In this document: in pieces, positions 1 to 8,137 of the stretch
Position numbering within the stretch: position 1 is the first letter of the stretch
Layout: each line of letters begins with the position of its first letter
NCBI GenBank assembly: GCA_002376725.1
Contig: DFOM01000026.1
Coordinates: 1-19,961 of the forward strand
DNA length: 19,961 nucleotides
Reading direction: 5' to 3'
Source: Cloacimonetes bacterium UBA3541
Lineage (GTDB): Bacteria; Cloacimonadota; Cloacimonadia; Cloacimonadales; Cloacimonadaceae
Made by a program: the position numbers and the translations under genes
Notes under the pieces: model-generated
Seen by the model: the letters and a program-made list of their open reading frames with translations, nothing else
The model's database searches: none
What the model was told of the DNA's origin: nothing

Positions 1-516
1 ATTAGGATTACCAGTAGATGAGCCATAAACAAAGTCAATTTTACCATTCTCATATAATCTAACCTGTAAATTGAAAAAAGGGGATAAAGTTGAACTATAA
101 TTCCATCTCAGGTTAGTATATTGAATGGTAAAAATACGATTGGGTGCTGTGCCTGAAACTAGATATTCACAAGTACCTACTGCCAGGCTGCAGTCATCCC
201 AAAGAGGGGCTAGAACGGGGACAATGGTAGTAGAAGTTAAGTTGTTGGTAAGGTTACTACTCGTTTGAGAAGTACCTAAACCAATCCAGCCATTAGATGA
301 AATCTTAACCTCATTGTAGATATAATCCCCATAAGGGAAGGTAAAGCCAATGGGAATTGCCGCTGAGATTGCATCATCAGAAGAAATATTCGCATTGGTT
401 CCCACGATAGGAGTGTAGGTTCCGCTGGTAGCATTGAAGGTATAATACTCATCAATGCCAGCAAAAGAAAGACCTATAATCAATCCCATCGCTAAAATTA
501 TGATTAGTCGTTTCAT
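1..516 (-). CDS. Exported beta-rich protein, N-terminal 172 residues (runs off the left edge)
   Basis: The frame is open from an ATG at 516 down to base 1 with no stop, so the C-terminus lies outside the window. An AAGGAG ribosome site sits 5-6 bases upstream of the ATG. Residues 1-19 form a classic Sec signal peptide (KR, then a hydrophobic stretch, then LSFA before GIDEYY). The mature part is rich in Thr, Ser, Gly and aromatic residues, with short beta-type segments such as SSNGWIGLG, APLWDD and FNLQVRLYENGKIDFVYG. This pattern is typical of the N-terminal jelly-roll-like domain of large secreted FCB proteins that often end in a T9SS-type sorting domain. I cannot see that end, so the sorting route is inference. 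Two cysteines (near SLAVGTCEY and DDCSL) could form a disulfide outside the cell. The specific function is unknown. Confidence 0.85.
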   Translation of the reverse strand, partial: MKRLIIILAMGLIIGLSFAGIDEYYTFNATSGTYTPIVGTNANISSDDAISAAIPIGFTFPYGDYIYNEVKISSNGWIGLGTSQTSSNLTNNLTSTTIVPVLAPLWDDCSLAVGTCEYLVSGTAPNRIFTIQYTNLRWNYSSTLSPFFNLQVRLYENGKIDFVYGSSTGNPN

Positions 517-551
517 TATCGTTCTCCTTTTTAAATATTTTTAACAATTTT

Positions 552-580
552 AGTAAAGTTTATAAGCTTAAAATTGTCAA
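552..580 (-). promoter_or_regulatory. Probable promoter of the exported-protein gene at 1-516
   Basis: On the minus strand a perfect TTGACA (575-580) is followed after exactly 17 bases by TTTACT (552-557), four of six matches to TATAAT. A start near 545 would give a leader of about 29 bases ending in the AAGGAG site. Confidence 0.5.
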
Positions 581-666
581 GAAAAATTTACTGAAATATT
601 GGTAAAATAACTGAGTATTGTCTACATAAGCACAAAGTGGTAGTTTGGCCGGTCGCTATTAATAAA

Positions 667-870
667 TTACACTGAGTATACAGAATCATTATCCAGGGCA
701 CTAGTGATTACATAATAGGTTCCAGCGGAAACTTCAAAGCTCTTATATCTATTTTCATTTGAGGTAGTGTTTGAAAAACGGTTAATTAATACTTTGATAA
801 TTCCACTTAAATAAAGAGTCAAATGTGGCTAAACTTTTTTCATCCCATAAATCTATAATAGTATACTATA
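667..870 (-). pseudogene. Possible decayed, frameshifted gene fragment
   Basis: On the minus strand one frame reads about 25 plausible residues (LWDEKSLATFDSLFK...) before a stop. The next frame continues with about 50 residues ending SFEVSAGTYYVITSALD...YSV and a TAA at 667-669. Neither piece has a good start codon and ribosome site. Joining them needs a frame change near 790-810. The text resembles the end of a secreted beta protein more than random AT-rich DNA, but the pieces are short, and a chance reading cannot be excluded. No parent family was recognised. Confidence 0.3.
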
Positions 871-936
871 GATATATTATACAATCATAATTTTCTCATT
901 GTCTAAAATGAATTTTATTAAATTTGCATATTTTTC

Positions 937-965
937 TTGTCAAAAAACCTGAGTTTTAGTTTTAT
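937..965 (+). promoter_or_regulatory. Probable tRNA-Pro promoter
   Basis: TTGTCA (937-942), a 17-base spacer, then TTTTAT (960-965). The inferred start is about seven bases before the tRNA 5' end at 979. Confidence 0.4.
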
Positions 966-978
966 GATTTTTATGGTT

Positions 979-1056
979 CGGGATGTAGCGCAGTCCGGCT
1001 AGCGTACTTGAATGGGGTTCAAGTGGTCGCAGGTTCAAATCCTGTCATCCCGACCA
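979..1056 (+). tRNA. tRNA-Pro, anticodon GGG, CCA encoded
   Basis: The full cloverleaf is visible. The acceptor CGGGATG (979-985) pairs with CATCCCG (1046-1052), followed by discriminator A and an encoded CCA (1054-1056). The D stem is GCGC/GCGT. The anticodon stem CTTGA/TCAAG (1007-1011/1019-1023) closes the seven-base loop ATGGGGT, giving anticodon GGG at 1014-1016. The variable loop has five bases. The T stem GCAGG/CCTGT closes TTCAAAT. A first base pair of C1-G72 is typical of bacterial tRNA-Pro. It reads CCC and CCU codons. No hairpin terminator is seen directly after it. Confidence 0.97.
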
Positions 1057-1465
1057 TTAATTTTTACTATAAAGCCTTCAATAAATCGGACATAATCTTG
1101 ATATATTCTTTATCAAACACTAATTATTTATACTTTTTTATTACCTTTTCTCTATTTGTCTATTTTTCAATATATTATCATTTCTATCTTGACTCTCTCT
1201 TGACTCTTGCCTCTCTATTTAATTAAGTAAGAGCTAAGTGAGAGCCAAGTAAAACAAAAGGTCAAAGATATTTTTTATAATTAAATAATGGTATAAGATA
1301 ATATGTTATAAGGTGATAAGATAACAACTTAAAGTAGATTTTCTAATATTTTAATGTATCTCTTTGCATTACTGGTTATTATAACTTATAATAGAGGTTC
1401 TTTATAGGTTCAGATAATTTCTAAGGCAGGAATTTTTAGTCAGTTACGCTAAATGTATTAAGTTA
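1057..1465. other. Gene-free gap after tRNA-Pro
   Basis: This 409-base stretch is very AT-rich. An open frame that starts inside the tRNA and runs to 1226 has no ribosome site and reads as low-complexity text, so I do not call it. The only structure that stands out is the inverted repeat at 1188-1249. No clear terminator for the minus-strand GWxTD operon ending at 1466 was seen. Confidence 0.6.
1188..1249. repeat. Long imperfect inverted repeat, 21-base arms
   Basis: The left arm 1188-1208 and right arm 1229-1249 pair at 18 of 21 positions (one G-T), with mismatches at 1192/1245, 1198/1239 and 1203/1234, around a 20-base loop. Each arm is itself a near-tandem repeat of an approximately 11-base unit (AAGAGCTAAGT and GAGAGCCAAGT in the right arm). 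Neither strand has a T-run after the stem, so it does not look like a standard intrinsic terminator. The role is unknown. Confidence 0.6.
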
Positions 1466-2800
1466 TTAGTTTCTTAGTAGAGAAGTGTCAAAATCATCAC
1501 CAAGATAATACATATAATTAGGATTGGAACTTTCTCTGTCGTCTCCATCCACATAAATTAGTTTATAGTTACCATTCATCTGGATATCTAGGAATAGGTA
1601 TACAGCGTTGAATCGGCTTCTATATTTCCAGATTTGGAAATCTTTGCGTACGAAACGAGTATCATCAAGAGTGGTGCCTTTTTCCACATCGTCCGGTTCA
1701 CCATATCTAATATATATTCTACCGATATCGGTAGTCCAACCATCGCTAAAATGGCTGAAATGTTTATTAGAGTAATCTACTCTTTCGCGAATAGTTTGGA
1801 TAAAAGCTTCAGGTCTAACTTGATTAGCATTAGCCAATTTAGTCCAGCAACGGCTAACATATTGTTGTTTAGCATCATAAGTATAATTTTTCCAATTTCC
1901 GGGAGCACTTTCTCCCATAAAATATTTTAATAACTTATAATCATCATCAGGATTGGTAAACACATAATACAATTGAATTTTAGGCTCAGTAACAAAGAAC
2001 TCAAAATTTCGTTCTTCGCTTAGTTCTTCAATTTGAAAGATTATATTTCCATAATATTTTCCTGGTTCAATGTCCGTTAATGGGACGGATAATGTTATTC
2101 TTTCACAATCGCTTTGTAAATTAAAATCTATCAGATCATCTAGGACTAAGATGCTATCTTTCTGAACAGTTAGAATTATTATACCCGTGTTTTTACGTAG
2201 AGATTCATCAGTGTAGACCTCAAAATTAAGATATACATAGGGATTATCAACCTTTTCAAAGATCAGAGAAGGTTCACTTTGATAAAGGGTTTTACCTCTA
2301 TGGAATTTTTCTAAATAGGCACTGCTATCAGGACGCACTATACTACACAACTCTATATCGCTTAAAATGGTATCAGAAGAGAGGGTTTCAATAGGAAAAG
2401 AATAATTGGCACTTTTCTTGGAATTAATATCCGATGCTTTAACTTGAAAGATATAGGAACCTGGATCTAAACTAAAACTAACTCGGTTTAAATAGGATTT
2501 GTTTGATTGAGCATCAAATTGATTTGTTATGCCAATGTTATCCCGGATATTTTTCTGGAAAATCAGAGAATCACTCTTAAATATATCTATATTGATATCT
2601 AACTCGGCATATAAGCCATTTTTATGTTTAACGAATTTAAGATTATTATAGGGTACTTGATAATCTAGATTAACGATAGTAGCCTTTTCACTACTCAAAA
2701 ATCTATTTAGAAGGATATGAATAGTAAGAGATTCTGCTAATATCATCCCTATGTTTGCTACTATCATTAATAAAAGTAGAAATAATTTAATATTCTTCAT
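1466..2800 (-). CDS. GWxTD-domain secreted protein (second of a pair)
   Basis: A 444-residue protein. Residues 1-22 form a signal peptide (MKNIKLF, a hydrophobic core, then ILAES). The long middle region is beta-rich and not recognised. The C-terminal region carries the diagnostic GWTTD motif at residues 354-358, followed by a GRIYIRYGEPDDVE-type segment, which defines the GWxTD domain family. That family is found in exported or surface proteins of FCB and related bacteria and has no established biochemical role. The start ATG lies inside the end of the upstream GWxTD gene (14-base overlap), with AAGGA six bases before it, so translation is probably coupled. It is the last gene of a dnaE-GWxTD-GWxTD operon. 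The two GWxTD proteins share architecture and are probably diverged duplicates. Confidence 0.9.
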   Translation of the reverse strand: MKNIKLFLLLLMIVANIGMILAESLTIHILLNRFLSSEKATIVNLDYQVPYNNLKFVKHKNGLYAELDINIDIFKSDSLIFQKNIRDNIGITNQFDAQSNKSYLNRVSFSLDPGSYIFQVKASDINSKKSANYSFPIETLSSDTILSDIELCSIVRPDSSAYLEKFHRGKTLYQSEPSLIFEKVDNPYVYLNFEVYTDESLRKNTGIIILTVQKDSILVLDDLIDFNLQSDCERITLSVPLTDIEPGKYYGNIIFQIEELSEERNFEFFVTEPKIQLYYVFTNPDDDYKLLKYFMGESAPGNWKNYTYDAKQQYVSRCWTKLANANQVRPEAFIQTIRERVDYSNKHFSHFSDGWTTDIGRIYIRYGEPDDVEKGTTLDDTRFVRKDFQIWKYRSRFNAVYLFLDIQMNGNYKLIYVDGDDRESSNPNYMYYLGDDFDTSLLRN

Positions 2801-3908
2801 CTTTATTCCTTAATTCGTATTGGCCATAACCTCCCATATCCATAAACACAAATACCAGATTGGGTTTATAATATACCCACACGATATAAGGTTTAAGATC
2901 TAAAGGATGAACTTCACTATAAACTTCATCAGGTTCGCCATACTTAATATATATTCTACCACGATCAGACTTCCAACCCTTCAATTTTTTATGAATAGTA
3001 AATCTTTCGTCTGCAATTCTTACTCGTTGATAGAAGCTTTCACGGAATTCATTTCTTGGTGTTCCAGGACTAGGGTCATGAGTTTGCCAGAATTGTTCTA
3101 TAATTTCAGGATATTCTTCTGGGGAAGCCTTTCTGATTTTGTTCCACTCATTTTGATTTGCAATATAACGAATTTGTTGTATTTGATCTTCATAGCTATA
3201 AATTGCATTATAATAGAACCAGGGTGAATAATAAAAAGGCTCCATTTCTCGGAAATAATTATCTTCAAAGAAAATAATTTTTATGGAATCAACACTATTT
3301 TCATTAACCCATAAAGTTAAGTCACATTGATAATCTTCTCGGGGATTAGTAAAACTCTGAGAGTTAAATGAAGATAACACCTTAATGCTATCAGGTAAAA
3401 CGCTAAACTTTTGCTGAATGATACAGCTTTCTATATCAGTAGGTAATCGTTCTATATCTGAAGGTTGATATTGAATTCCTTCTTTACAGACAAAGATAAA
3501 AGGCTGACCAATAGAAGTATATTTATTATCCAGTGAGAAAGTTCTTTTAAAATCAGTTTTATTGCCTAGGGTCAAGTTCTTTAATCTCAGTAAGATTTCA
3601 TATTTTTCTGGAGCTAACTGAGCTTGAAAATGAATGGGTATTGCTGTATCTTGTAACCATTCCCGTTTTGGAATAGAAATGGTTTCTTCATAATTAAATT
3701 TTTTTTTCGTCTTTTTATTCTTAATTTCAACGCTCAAATGATATGATACGGAATTTGTGTTATGTTTAAAAACCAGAGAATTATACGGAATAAGCACCCA
3801 AAAATCTACTCCATCAGCATAATGCTCATAGATAACCTCCTGAGCTAATAAAGAGCTGCTAAAAAGGATAAATAAAACAGCTAACTTAACCGCTTTTATC
3901 ATCTTCAT
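2787..3908 (-). CDS. GWxTD-domain secreted protein (first of a pair, variant motif GWKSD)
   Basis: A 373-residue protein with a signal peptide (residues 1-22, cleavage near LLA/QEV), an unrecognised beta-rich central region and a C-terminal GWxTD-type domain. The motif is GWKSD at residues 311-315, followed by RGRIYIKYGEPDEV. The usual Thr is replaced by Ser, a conservative change. A stretch with FWQTHDPSPGTPRNEF precedes it and matches the usual run-in to this domain. The ATG at 3908 lies inside the dnaE coding region (23-base overlap); a second ATG six bases later is an equally possible start. No strong ribosome site is seen, so it is probably made by coupling to dnaE translation. The function is unknown and the location is presumably the periplasm or outer membrane. 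Confidence 0.88.
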   Translation of the reverse strand: MKMIKAVKLAVLFILFSSSLLAQEVIYEHYADGVDFWVLIPYNSLVFKHNTNSVSYHLSVEIKNKKTKKKFNYEETISIPKREWLQDTAIPIHFQAQLAPEKYEILLRLKNLTLGNKTDFKRTFSLDNKYTSIGQPFIFVCKEGIQYQPSDIERLPTDIESCIIQQKFSVLPDSIKVLSSFNSQSFTNPREDYQCDLTLWVNENSVDSIKIIFFEDNYFREMEPFYYSPWFYYNAIYSYEDQIQQIRYIANQNEWNKIRKASPEEYPEIIEQFWQTHDPSPGTPRNEFRESFYQRVRIADERFTIHKKLKGWKSDRGRIYIKYGEPDEVYSEVHPLDLKPYIVWVYYKPNLVFVFMDMGGYGQYELRNKDEEY

Positions 3909-6900
3909 ATAGTCTTAGATCGAAATCTAATTTATTATTTTTCAATAATTCAAGCAAAGCATTAGATGGAAAAATATTTTTTGCTGCTTCTAACTTAAAA
4001 TTATCTCCATCATCTGTATGGATTATGGTTTTAAGAGAGAAATTACCCTTACTACTATTGAGTATTTTGGTAAAATCATCTAAGAAACGGTCAGATAATT
4101 TCTCAAGTGGCACATTTAATCTGAGTTCACCCTTCAGTATATTATTCCAATCTTCCAGAGGAACAATTTTTTGTGGATTTATTCGCAGGAGACTTTCATC
4201 ATTTCCTGTATAACCTGACCTAGTACCCGAAATGAAATATATTTTCCCGGGACTTAATATTGGATAAAAAGTTTCAAAGTCCTTATTAAAGAGAGCTACT
4301 TCAAAGGGACCGGATAAATCTTCAAATTCAATAAAGGCATAGAGGTTACCCTTGTTATCTCTTTTTTTATTGATAGAAGTAATTATACCAACTAAACGAA
4401 GATTTTTAGATTCCAGCTCTTTGGTAGTTTTTGCATTAGCATTAGATAAATATTGGATAAGGTAACGATATTCATAAAGAGGATGCCCACCTAGATAAAA
4501 TCCAAGCACTTCTTTTTCTTTTTCCAGTTGATATGAATAACTCCATTTTTCCACTTCAGGTAAATGTGGATAATCTTCCGCTTCATCATCTTCAGTGATT
4601 AAATCAAAAAGAGAGGTTTGTCCTACTCGTTTATCTTTCTGAGCTCCCGTATTATAAGAAAGAGCTTGTTCTATAACTTCCCATTTCTGAGCACGAGTTC
4701 CTTCCAGTTCATCCATTGCTCCACTGGCAATTAAACTTTCCAATACGGTCTTATTCACTGCTGTGCTATCCAGACGGGCACAGAAATTATAAATACTAGT
4801 AAAAGGACCATTTTTTTGACGTTCTTCAATTAAAGCACTAATTGCGGCTTCCCCCAAATTTTTAATAGCTTTTAACCCAAATAGAATTTCTTTTCCATGC
4901 ACACTAAATTCTTTTTCGCTACGATTTATATTAGGCGGTAGTATTTTTATACCGATAGAGTTGCAGACTTCTATTTTAACTGGAATCTTAGCTGGATCAT
5001 CCTCTAAAGAAAGTAATGCTGCCATAAATTCTACTGGATAATGTGCTTTTAGCCAAGCAGTTCTATAAGCAACCAGAGCATAACAAGTAGCATGACTTTT
5101 GTTAAAGGCATATTGAGCAAAATCTAACCAATCATTCCAAATCTTAGCAGCAACATTTTCGGGAACACCATTATTAATTGAGCCTTTAATAAATTTTTCT
5201 TGAAATTGCATAAGGAGGTCAAGACTCTTTTTGCTCATTGCCTTTCTAAGTGAATCTGCTTCACCATGTGTGAAATTTGCCATCTCCATTGAAATACGCA
5301 TAACCTGTTCTTGATAAACTGTAACGCCATAGGTTTCTTTTAAAGTCGCTTCCATAATGGGATGGTCATAAGTGACTTTCTCTTTTTTATGTTTTCGGGC
5401 AATATAAGTATCAATAAATTTCATAGGACCAGGACGATACAGAGCAACCATAGCGATTAAATCTTCAAACATATTAGGTTTTAAATTTATTAAGTATTTA
5501 CGCATACCTTCCGATTCAAACTGAAATATGCCATTTGTATCTCCCCTACTTAAAAGTTGATAAACTTTTTTATCGTTAAGCGGCAAATTATCAATATCAA
5601 TTTCTGTATTCTGAGATTCTTTAACCATATCAATAGTTTTTTGAATTAAAGTAAGAGTTTTTAATCCAAGAACATCCATCTTCAAGAATTTCAGTTCTCC
5701 TAACCACTTTCCTTCATATTGGACGAGGATATTATTCTCTGCACCTTTTTGGGTACTACGAGTTAAGGGAACATATTCAGTTAAATCTCCAGGAGCGATA
5801 ACCACGCCAGCAGGATGAATTCCTGTTTGACGAATTAGTCCTTCCAACACAAGGCTGTATTTATATATGCTTCTATAGAGTTCATTATTATCAATAAGGT
5901 GCCGGAAATCAGGAGAATCCTGGTAAGCTTCTTCCAGGCTTTTATTAAAAGGAATAGTTTTGGTAATATTATTAGCCTCACTAGCACTAAGCATAAGCAC
6001 TCGCGCCACATCTTTAAATACTGACTTGGCTTGTAATGTGCTAAAAGTAATAATTTGAGTGACGCTATTTCGTCCATATTTCTGGATGAGATAATCTATT
6101 ACTTTGCTTCTTCCTTGAGCACAGAAATCAATATCTATATCAGGCATACTAACGCGGTCAGGATTTAGGAAACGCTCAAATAGTAATCCATACTTAAGAG
6201 GATCAATTTTGGTTATATCCAGCAGATACGCTACGATGCTGCCTGCACTAGAACCACGTCCTGGACCTACTGGCACTCCTTGTTTCCGAGCATTATCTAT
6301 CAGGTCTTTGACCACTAAAAAATAGCTATCAAATCCCATCCGATGAATCACATCTAATTCAAAATTCAAGCGATCCAGTACCTCTTTGTTCGGTTCTGGA
6401 TACTTTACTTTCAATCCTTCCTCACAAAGAGTTCGTAAATATTCTCCCATATCTGTAAATTCAGGAGGAATATCAATTTTGGGAAGCATAAATTTATCAT
6501 ATCCTAGTTCTAAATCAACCATCTTTGCAATCTTTAGGGTATTGGCATAAGCTTCTTCCTCATCCGGAAATATTGCTTTCATCTCTTCAGGACTCTTAAA
6601 ATACAGTTGATTAGTCTCATAACGCATACGATTTGGATCATTCAAGCTTTTTCCAGTCTGGATGCAGAGTAGAATATCATGTGCTTCACTATCTTCTTTA
6701 TGTAAATAATGACAGTCATTTGTCATAACCATAGGTTGATTCATTTCTTTGGCTAAAGAAATCAGTGCTGGCATAATAACCTTTTCTTCTTGTAGGCTAT
6801 GGTCCTGAATTTCTATGAAATAACGATCTCCAAAGACAGATTGATACCATTCAATAGTTTCACGAGCCTCTGCTATTTTATGCTGTGCTATTAAGCTGCT

Positions 6901-7323
6901 TATTTCTCCTTTGATACATCCACTTAAACATATGAGTCCTTCACTATATTTTTTCAATATTGATTTACTTATGCGAGGTTTATAATAAAATCCATCAATA
7001 AAAGAGATAGATGATAATTTAATGAGATTCTTGTAGCCGATATAATTCTTAGCTAAAAGTATGAGATGATAACGTTGGTTATATTTACTATGTTCGTCGT
7101 CCAATTCACCATTTATAATATAGGCTTCCATTCCAATAATTGGCTTTATACCTTCATTCTTTGCGGTTAAATAAAAATCTATAGCTCCATAAAGGTTACC
7201 ATGATCAGTTATAGCTACGGCTGGCATTTCATACTCTTTAGCTAATTTAATCATACGGTCTACCCTGCAAGCTCCATCCAGTAGACTATATTGTGTGTGA
7301 TTATGTAAATGTACGAAAGTCAT
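3886..7323 (-). CDS. dnaE: DNA polymerase III alpha subunit
   Basis: Replicative polymerase catalytic subunit, 1145 residues. An N-terminal PHP domain spans about residues 1-210 and carries all nine metal-binding positions known from mycobacterial DnaE1: H7, H9, D16, H41, E66, H86, C136, D203 and H205. The palm follows with PGRGSSAGS (about 354-362) and the catalytic PDIDIDF (D397 and D399 align with E. coli D401/D403). Further on are a YAFNKSHATCYA segment, a helix-hairpin-helix region, a sliding-clamp motif QTSLFDL near residue 900, and an OB fold (LRLVGIITSINKKRDNKG). I choose ATG 7323, the usual MTFVHLHNHT start, with GAGGAG nine bases upstream. The frame stays open to a TTG at 7374, but that TTG is part of the promoter -35 box. 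The end overlaps the first GWxTD gene by 23 bases. Confidence 0.98.
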   Translation of the reverse strand: MTFVHLHNHTQYSLLDGACRVDRMIKLAKEYEMPAVAITDHGNLYGAIDFYLTAKNEGIKPIIGMEAYIINGELDDEHSKYNQRYHLILLAKNYIGYKNLIKLSSISFIDGFYYKPRISKSILKKYSEGLICLSGCIKGEISSLIAQHKIAEARETIEWYQSVFGDRYFIEIQDHSLQEEKVIMPALISLAKEMNQPMVMTNDCHYLHKEDSEAHDILLCIQTGKSLNDPNRMRYETNQLYFKSPEEMKAIFPDEEEAYANTLKIAKMVDLELGYDKFMLPKIDIPPEFTDMGEYLRTLCEEGLKVKYPEPNKEVLDRLNFELDVIHRMGFDSYFLVVKDLIDNARKQGVPVGPGRGSSAGSIVAYLLDITKIDPLKYGLLFERFLNPDRVSMPDIDIDFCAQGRSKVIDYLIQKYGRNSVTQIITFSTLQAKSVFKDVARVLMLSASEANNITKTIPFNKSLEEAYQDSPDFRHLIDNNELYRSIYKYSLVLEGLIRQTGIHPAGVVIAPGDLTEYVPLTRSTQKGAENNILVQYEGKWLGELKFLKMDVLGLKTLTLIQKTIDMVKESQNTEIDIDNLPLNDKKVYQLLSRGDTNGIFQFESEGMRKYLINLKPNMFEDLIAMVALYRPGPMKFIDTYIARKHKKEKVTYDHPIMEATLKETYGVTVYQEQVMRISMEMANFTHGEADSLRKAMSKKSLDLLMQFQEKFIKGSINNGVPENVAAKIWNDWLDFAQYAFNKSHATCYALVAYRTAWLKAHYPVEFMAALLSLEDDPAKIPVKIEVCNSIGIKILPPNINRSEKEFSVHGKEILFGLKAIKNLGEAAISALIEERQKNGPFTSIYNFCARLDSTAVNKTVLESLIASGAMDELEGTRAQKWEVIEQALSYNTGAQKDKRVGQTSLFDLITEDDEAEDYPHLPEVEKWSYSYQLEKEKEVLGFYLGGHPLYEYRYLIQYLSNANAKTTKELESKNLRLVGIITSINKKRDNKGNLYAFIEFEDLSGPFEVALFNKDFETFYPILSPGKIYFISGTRSGYTGNDESLLRINPQKIVPLEDWNNILKGELRLNVPLEKLSDRFLDDFTKILNSSKGNFSLKTIIHTDDGDNFKLEAAKNIFPSNALLELLKNNKLDFDLRLYEDDKSG

Positions 7324-7345
7324 AATTATCATCTCCTCTGAGGTT

Positions 7346-7374
7346 ATTATTAAATATAATGCTGGATTTGTCAA
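7346..7374 (-). promoter_or_regulatory. dnaE operon promoter
   Basis: On the minus strand TTGACA (7369-7374), a 17-base spacer, then AATAAT (7346-7351; five of six to TATAAT). A start near 7339 leaves a leader of about 16 bases containing GAGGAG. This supports the 7323 start codon. Confidence 0.65.
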
Positions 7375-7472
7375 AGAATAAATTCAATTTCTCACTTAAT
7401 TTTTTATCAGCCATAATTTAGCTATATTAAAGCATAATCTTTCTCTTGAATGGACTAATCAAATGATTTTAA

Positions 7473-7501
7473 TTGACGAACAGATGATATTAAATTATAA
7501 A
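7473..7501 (+). promoter_or_regulatory. Promoter of the small secreted protein gene
   Basis: TTGACG (7473-7478), a 17-base spacer, then TATAAA (7496-7501). It diverges from the dnaE promoter about 100 bases away. The inferred leader is short (about 13 bases) but contains AAAAGG before the ATG at 7521. Confidence 0.55.
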
Positions 7502-7520
7502 GTATAAAAAGGTAAGACAT

Positions 7521-8036
7521 ATGAAAAGATTTTATTTATTAATTATACTACTATCTTTAGCTTTCTGCCTCAATGCTCAAAGAGGACTGTTTGGCATTGC
7601 TTATGATGATCCACTTAATACAGCTGATTCACTATTGTGTTATCAGGGCTTTTTAGCATCTGATATTGAAGGCAATCTAATAACCTACCGTTCAGATTTT
7701 AATCAATTCGTAGATGCAGTTATATTAATTGTAGATCCGATAACTGAAACTGTTGTTGGATGGTTTGTAAGCTATAATAGGGAAAATACTCAGGAACTTG
7801 ATGAATATGTTCTGGAACAATTACATAAAATGCACGGGGAAAATGTGAATATAGACAAAGAACGGGAAAAGATAAGCTGGATTTTTGACGAGCACCGGGT
7901 TGCGGTCTATGGATATGCACCTTCTGGTAATCTCTGCGTCTACTATTATGATTTTTCTCGTCCTGAACTATTTCAACTCCCTCCATCAGTTGAAGAAAGA
8001 ATCAAGAATAACGAACCTGATATAACCGAACCCTAA
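7521..8036 (+). CDS. Small secreted protein of unknown function
   Basis: A 171-residue protein not recognised as any family. Residues 1-19 are a signal peptide (KRFYLLIILL core, LNA before QRG). Because the residue after the cleavage site is Q and no lipobox Cys follows, it is predicted soluble and exported rather than a lipoprotein. The mature part is acidic and has alternating hydrophobic stretches (FVDAVILIVDPITETVVGWFVSY, split by short loops) that suggest a compact alpha/beta or beta-sandwich fold. The tail PDITEP is unstructured-looking. AAAAGG lies about eight bases before the ATG. It is a single gene with its own promoter, divergent from dnaE and separated by 101 bases from kdd, so context gives no function. 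Confidence 0.8.
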   Translation: MKRFYLLIILLSLAFCLNAQRGLFGIAYDDPLNTADSLLCYQGFLASDIEGNLITYRSDFNQFVDAVILIVDPITETVVGWFVSYNRENTQELDEYVLEQLHKMHGENVNIDKEREKISWIFDEHRVAVYGYAPSGNLCVYYYDFSRPELFQLPPSVEERIKNNEPDITEP

Positions 8037-8071
8037 TGACCATTCTTTAAAGTTATAACTATCTGTTCTAC

Positions 8072-8100
8072 TTGACATTTAAAGATAAGCAAAAAATCTG
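8072..8100 (+). promoter_or_regulatory. Possible promoter of the kdd-kamA operon
   Basis: A perfect TTGACA at 8072-8077. At 17-base spacing the -10 position reads AATCTG (8095-8100), which is weak. A start near 8107 would leave a leader of about 30 bases with AAAGGAG before the kdd ATG. The 101-base gap has no room for, and no sign of, a lysine or cobalamin riboswitch. Confidence 0.35.
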
Positions 8101-8137
8101 GAATAAAGAATAAATATCAATAATAAAGGAGCTAATT

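Noticed and set aside
276..464. Minus-strand open frame in a different frame from the exported protein
   Set aside because: Shadow of the 1-516 gene, whose own frame has a signal peptide, ribosome site and promoter.
858..869. Perfect 12-base palindrome ATAGTATACTAT
   Set aside because: It is AT-only apart from two G/C pairs, has no loop for a hairpin and no neighbouring partner; expected by chance in such composition.
1008..1226. Open frame on the plus strand starting inside tRNA-Pro
   Set aside because: It begins within the tRNA anticodon loop region, has no ribosome site, and encodes low-complexity Phe/Tyr/Ile-rich text from AT-rich DNA.
8037..8137. Possible lysine or cobalamin riboswitch before kdd
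   Set aside because: The gap is only 101 bases, with no conserved core or paired elements of either class visible.
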